From NCBI RefSeq assembly GCF_000310185.1, contig NZ_AMXD01000019.1, forward strand, positions 1-40,229: a stretch of 40,229 bases of DNA, given 5' to 3'. The notes beneath the pieces were generated by a model that saw only the letters and a program-made list of their open reading frames with translations, was not told where the DNA came from and did no database searches. Within the stretch, counting starts at the first letter, position 1, and each line of letters starts with the position of its first letter. This stretch comes from Thauera aminoaromatica S2. GTDB taxonomy: Bacteria > Pseudomonadota > Gammaproteobacteria > Burkholderiales > Rhodocyclaceae. A program made the translations under genes and the position numbers. This document shows positions 39,000 through 40,229 of the stretch, one piece after another.

Positions 39000-40229
39000 T
39001 CAGCGGGTGAGCTGGGCATAGAACATGGGCAGGCGTGCGGGCAACTCGTCGGGTTGGCGGATCACCGCGTAGCCGGCCGGACCGAAGAGGTGCGGCAGGT
39101 AGCTTGCGCCTTCGCGGTCGATGGTAACGCAGAACGGCACCACACCGCGGTTGCGTGCCTCGACGACGGCGACGCGGGTGTCCTCGATGCCGTAGCGGCC
39201 GTCGTAGAGATCGAGGTCGTTGGGTTTGCCGTCGGACAGGATCAGCAGGATGCGGCGTGCGGCGCGCTGGCGGTCGAGGATCGTGGTGGCGTGGCGGATC
39301 GCCGCGCCCAGGCGGGTGTAGTAGCCCGGCTTGATCGCCATGATGCGGCCGCGCGCGCGGTCGTCGAAGCGCTGGTCGAAGTCCTTGAGGCGGTGGAAGC
39401 GCACGTTGCTGCGCTTGACCGAGGAGAAGCCGCATAGCGCGAAGCTGTCGCCGGTGGCGAGCAGGGCTTCGCCGAAGAGCAGCAGCGAGTCGCGGATGAC
39501 GTCGATCACACGCGCCTCGGAGGAGACCCAGGAATCGGTCGACAGCGACAGATCGGCCAGCGCCAGGCAGGCGAGGTCGCGCTCGCGCTTCTCGAGCGAG
39601 AGGTAGAGCTGATCGGACGGATGGTGGCCGGTGGCGCGGTCGGTGGCGGCGCGCACCACCGCGTCGAGGTCGAGCTCGGTGCCGTCGACCTGCGCCTTGA
39701 GCCAGCGTCTGCCCGGAGTGAGCGCGGCGAACTGGCGGTGCAGCCGGCGCGCAGTGCGGCGCAGGTGCTCGGGCAGGGCGCAGGGGGCGGCGCGCGGGTC
39801 GTGGATCGAGGGGGTGAGCTCGGCGAGGCGGACGTGGTCCTCGAGCAGCAGGTTCTTGCGGTAGTCCCACTCGGGCAGCGGGATGCCGTCGCCGAGCACG
39901 ACGTCGTCCTCGGCAGCCGAGGGCAGGTCGAGGTCGAAGCGCACCTTGGAGGCGACGCGCTCGCCGTCGCGGGTGATCGACAGGTGGTCGAGGTTGGCGG
40001 CGGCGTCGGCGGCGTTGTCGTCGGGCTCGTCGTCGGTGCTGCGCTGGACCTTGATGAACTCCGCCACCGACAGCAGGCTCTCGGCGCGGAAGGGGATGAT
40101 CATGCCGTGCTTTTCCGGCATTTTCTCCTGGCGCTCGACACGGTGGGCCTGGCGGCTGCTGTCCTTGCCGGGACGGCTGGCGCCGGCCTCGCCGAGCTCG
40201 CCGCCCGCGCCGGCGCCGCCGCTGCCGCC
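39000..40229 (-). CDS. norD: NorD, NO reductase accessory protein with VWA domain (5' end outside window)
   Basis: C-terminal 409 residues of NorD; the frame is open to the window edge. A Gly-rich segment at the edge and an acidic stretch (STDDEPDDNAADAAANLDHL) precede a von Willebrand A domain with a MIDAS-like DLSLSTDSW and a later LILSDGKPNDLDLYDGRYGI. It ends with the typical AGYAVIRQPDELPARLPMFY. NorD, usually with the MoxR-type ATPase NorQ, is needed for assembly/activation of the cytochrome bc NO reductase NorCB. norQ and norCB are expected to the right. It is followed closely by dnr. Confidence 0.92.
   Translation of the reverse strand, partial: GGSGGAGAGGELGEAGASRPGKDSSRQAHRVERQEKMPEKHGMIIPFRAESLLSVAEFIKVQRSTDDEPDDNAADAAANLDHLSITRDGERVASKVRFDLDLPSAAEDDVVLGDGIPLPEWDYRKNLLLEDHVRLAELTPSIHDPRAAPCALPEHLRRTARRLHRQFAALTPGRRWLKAQVDGTELDLDAVVRAATDRATGHHPSDQLYLSLEKRERDLACLALADLSLSTDSWVSSEARVIDVIRDSLLLFGEALLATGDSFALCGFSSVKRSNVRFHRLKDFDQRFDDRARGRIMAIKPGYYTRLGAAIRHATTILDRQRAARRILLILSDGKPNDLDLYDGRYGIEDTRVAVVEARNRGVVPFCVTIDREGASYLPHLFGPAGYAVIRQPDELPARLPMFYAQLTR

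Overview
The window is about 40 kb of GC-rich DNA (roughly two thirds G+C) from a denitrifying betaproteobacterium. Gene content and order (narK1K2GHJI-XL; nirS-T-B and nirC-F-DL-G-H-J-N; nnrS; dnr; norD; ratA-ratB beside smpB; guaB-guaA) best fit the Rhodocyclales (Thauera/Azoarcus-like). That placement is inferred from content and not from a database search. No tRNA, rRNA, insertion sequence, phage or CRISPR array is visible.

Layout. (1) 1-3529: the 3' part of a peptide-type ABC permease gene, selO, and a Crp/Fnr regulator without iron-sulfur cysteines. (2) 3680-16120: a complete respiratory nitrate reductase locus. Two nitrate/nitrite transporters (narK1, narK2) are followed by the membrane nitrate reductase narGHJI, a strong terminator-like hairpin, and the nitrate sensor pair narXL. 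(3) 16158-24894: mostly housekeeping genes. These are a MarR regulator divergent from a Yip1-like membrane protein, smpB, ratA-ratB, a DUF4124 protein, guaB, guaA, a YihY/BrkB protein and a CBS/DUF294 protein. (4) 24947-36802: cytochrome cd1 nitrite reductase and heme d1 synthesis. nirE points left; nirS, nirT, nirB, a cupredoxin gene, nirC, nirF, fused nirDL, nirG, nirH, nirJ and nirN point right. (5) 36882-40229: nnrS, then on the minus strand norD (running off the window) and dnr.

How it works together. NarK1/NarK2 move nitrate in and nitrite out. NarGHI reduces nitrate using quinol, with NarJ as assembly chaperone and NarXL sensing nitrate. NirS reduces nitrite to NO in the periplasm. NirT, NirB and the cupredoxin are plausible electron carriers to it. 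NirE, NirDL/G/H, NirJ, NirF and NirN make heme d1. NorD supports assembly of NO reductase (norCB presumably lies beyond the right edge). NnrS and Dnr handle NO stress and NO-responsive transcription.

Regulation seen in the sequence. FNR/DNR-type boxes lie upstream of nirS, nirC and nirJ, each with a -10-like hexamer at class II spacing. This suggests three NO/oxygen-controlled transcription units. No such box was seen before narK1. The longest gene-free stretches are 2564-2806 (nothing recognised), 25841-26093 (nirE/nirS promoter region), 29848-30029 (nirC promoter) and 16566-16742 (dyads between marR and the Yip1-like gene). None exceeds 300 bases.
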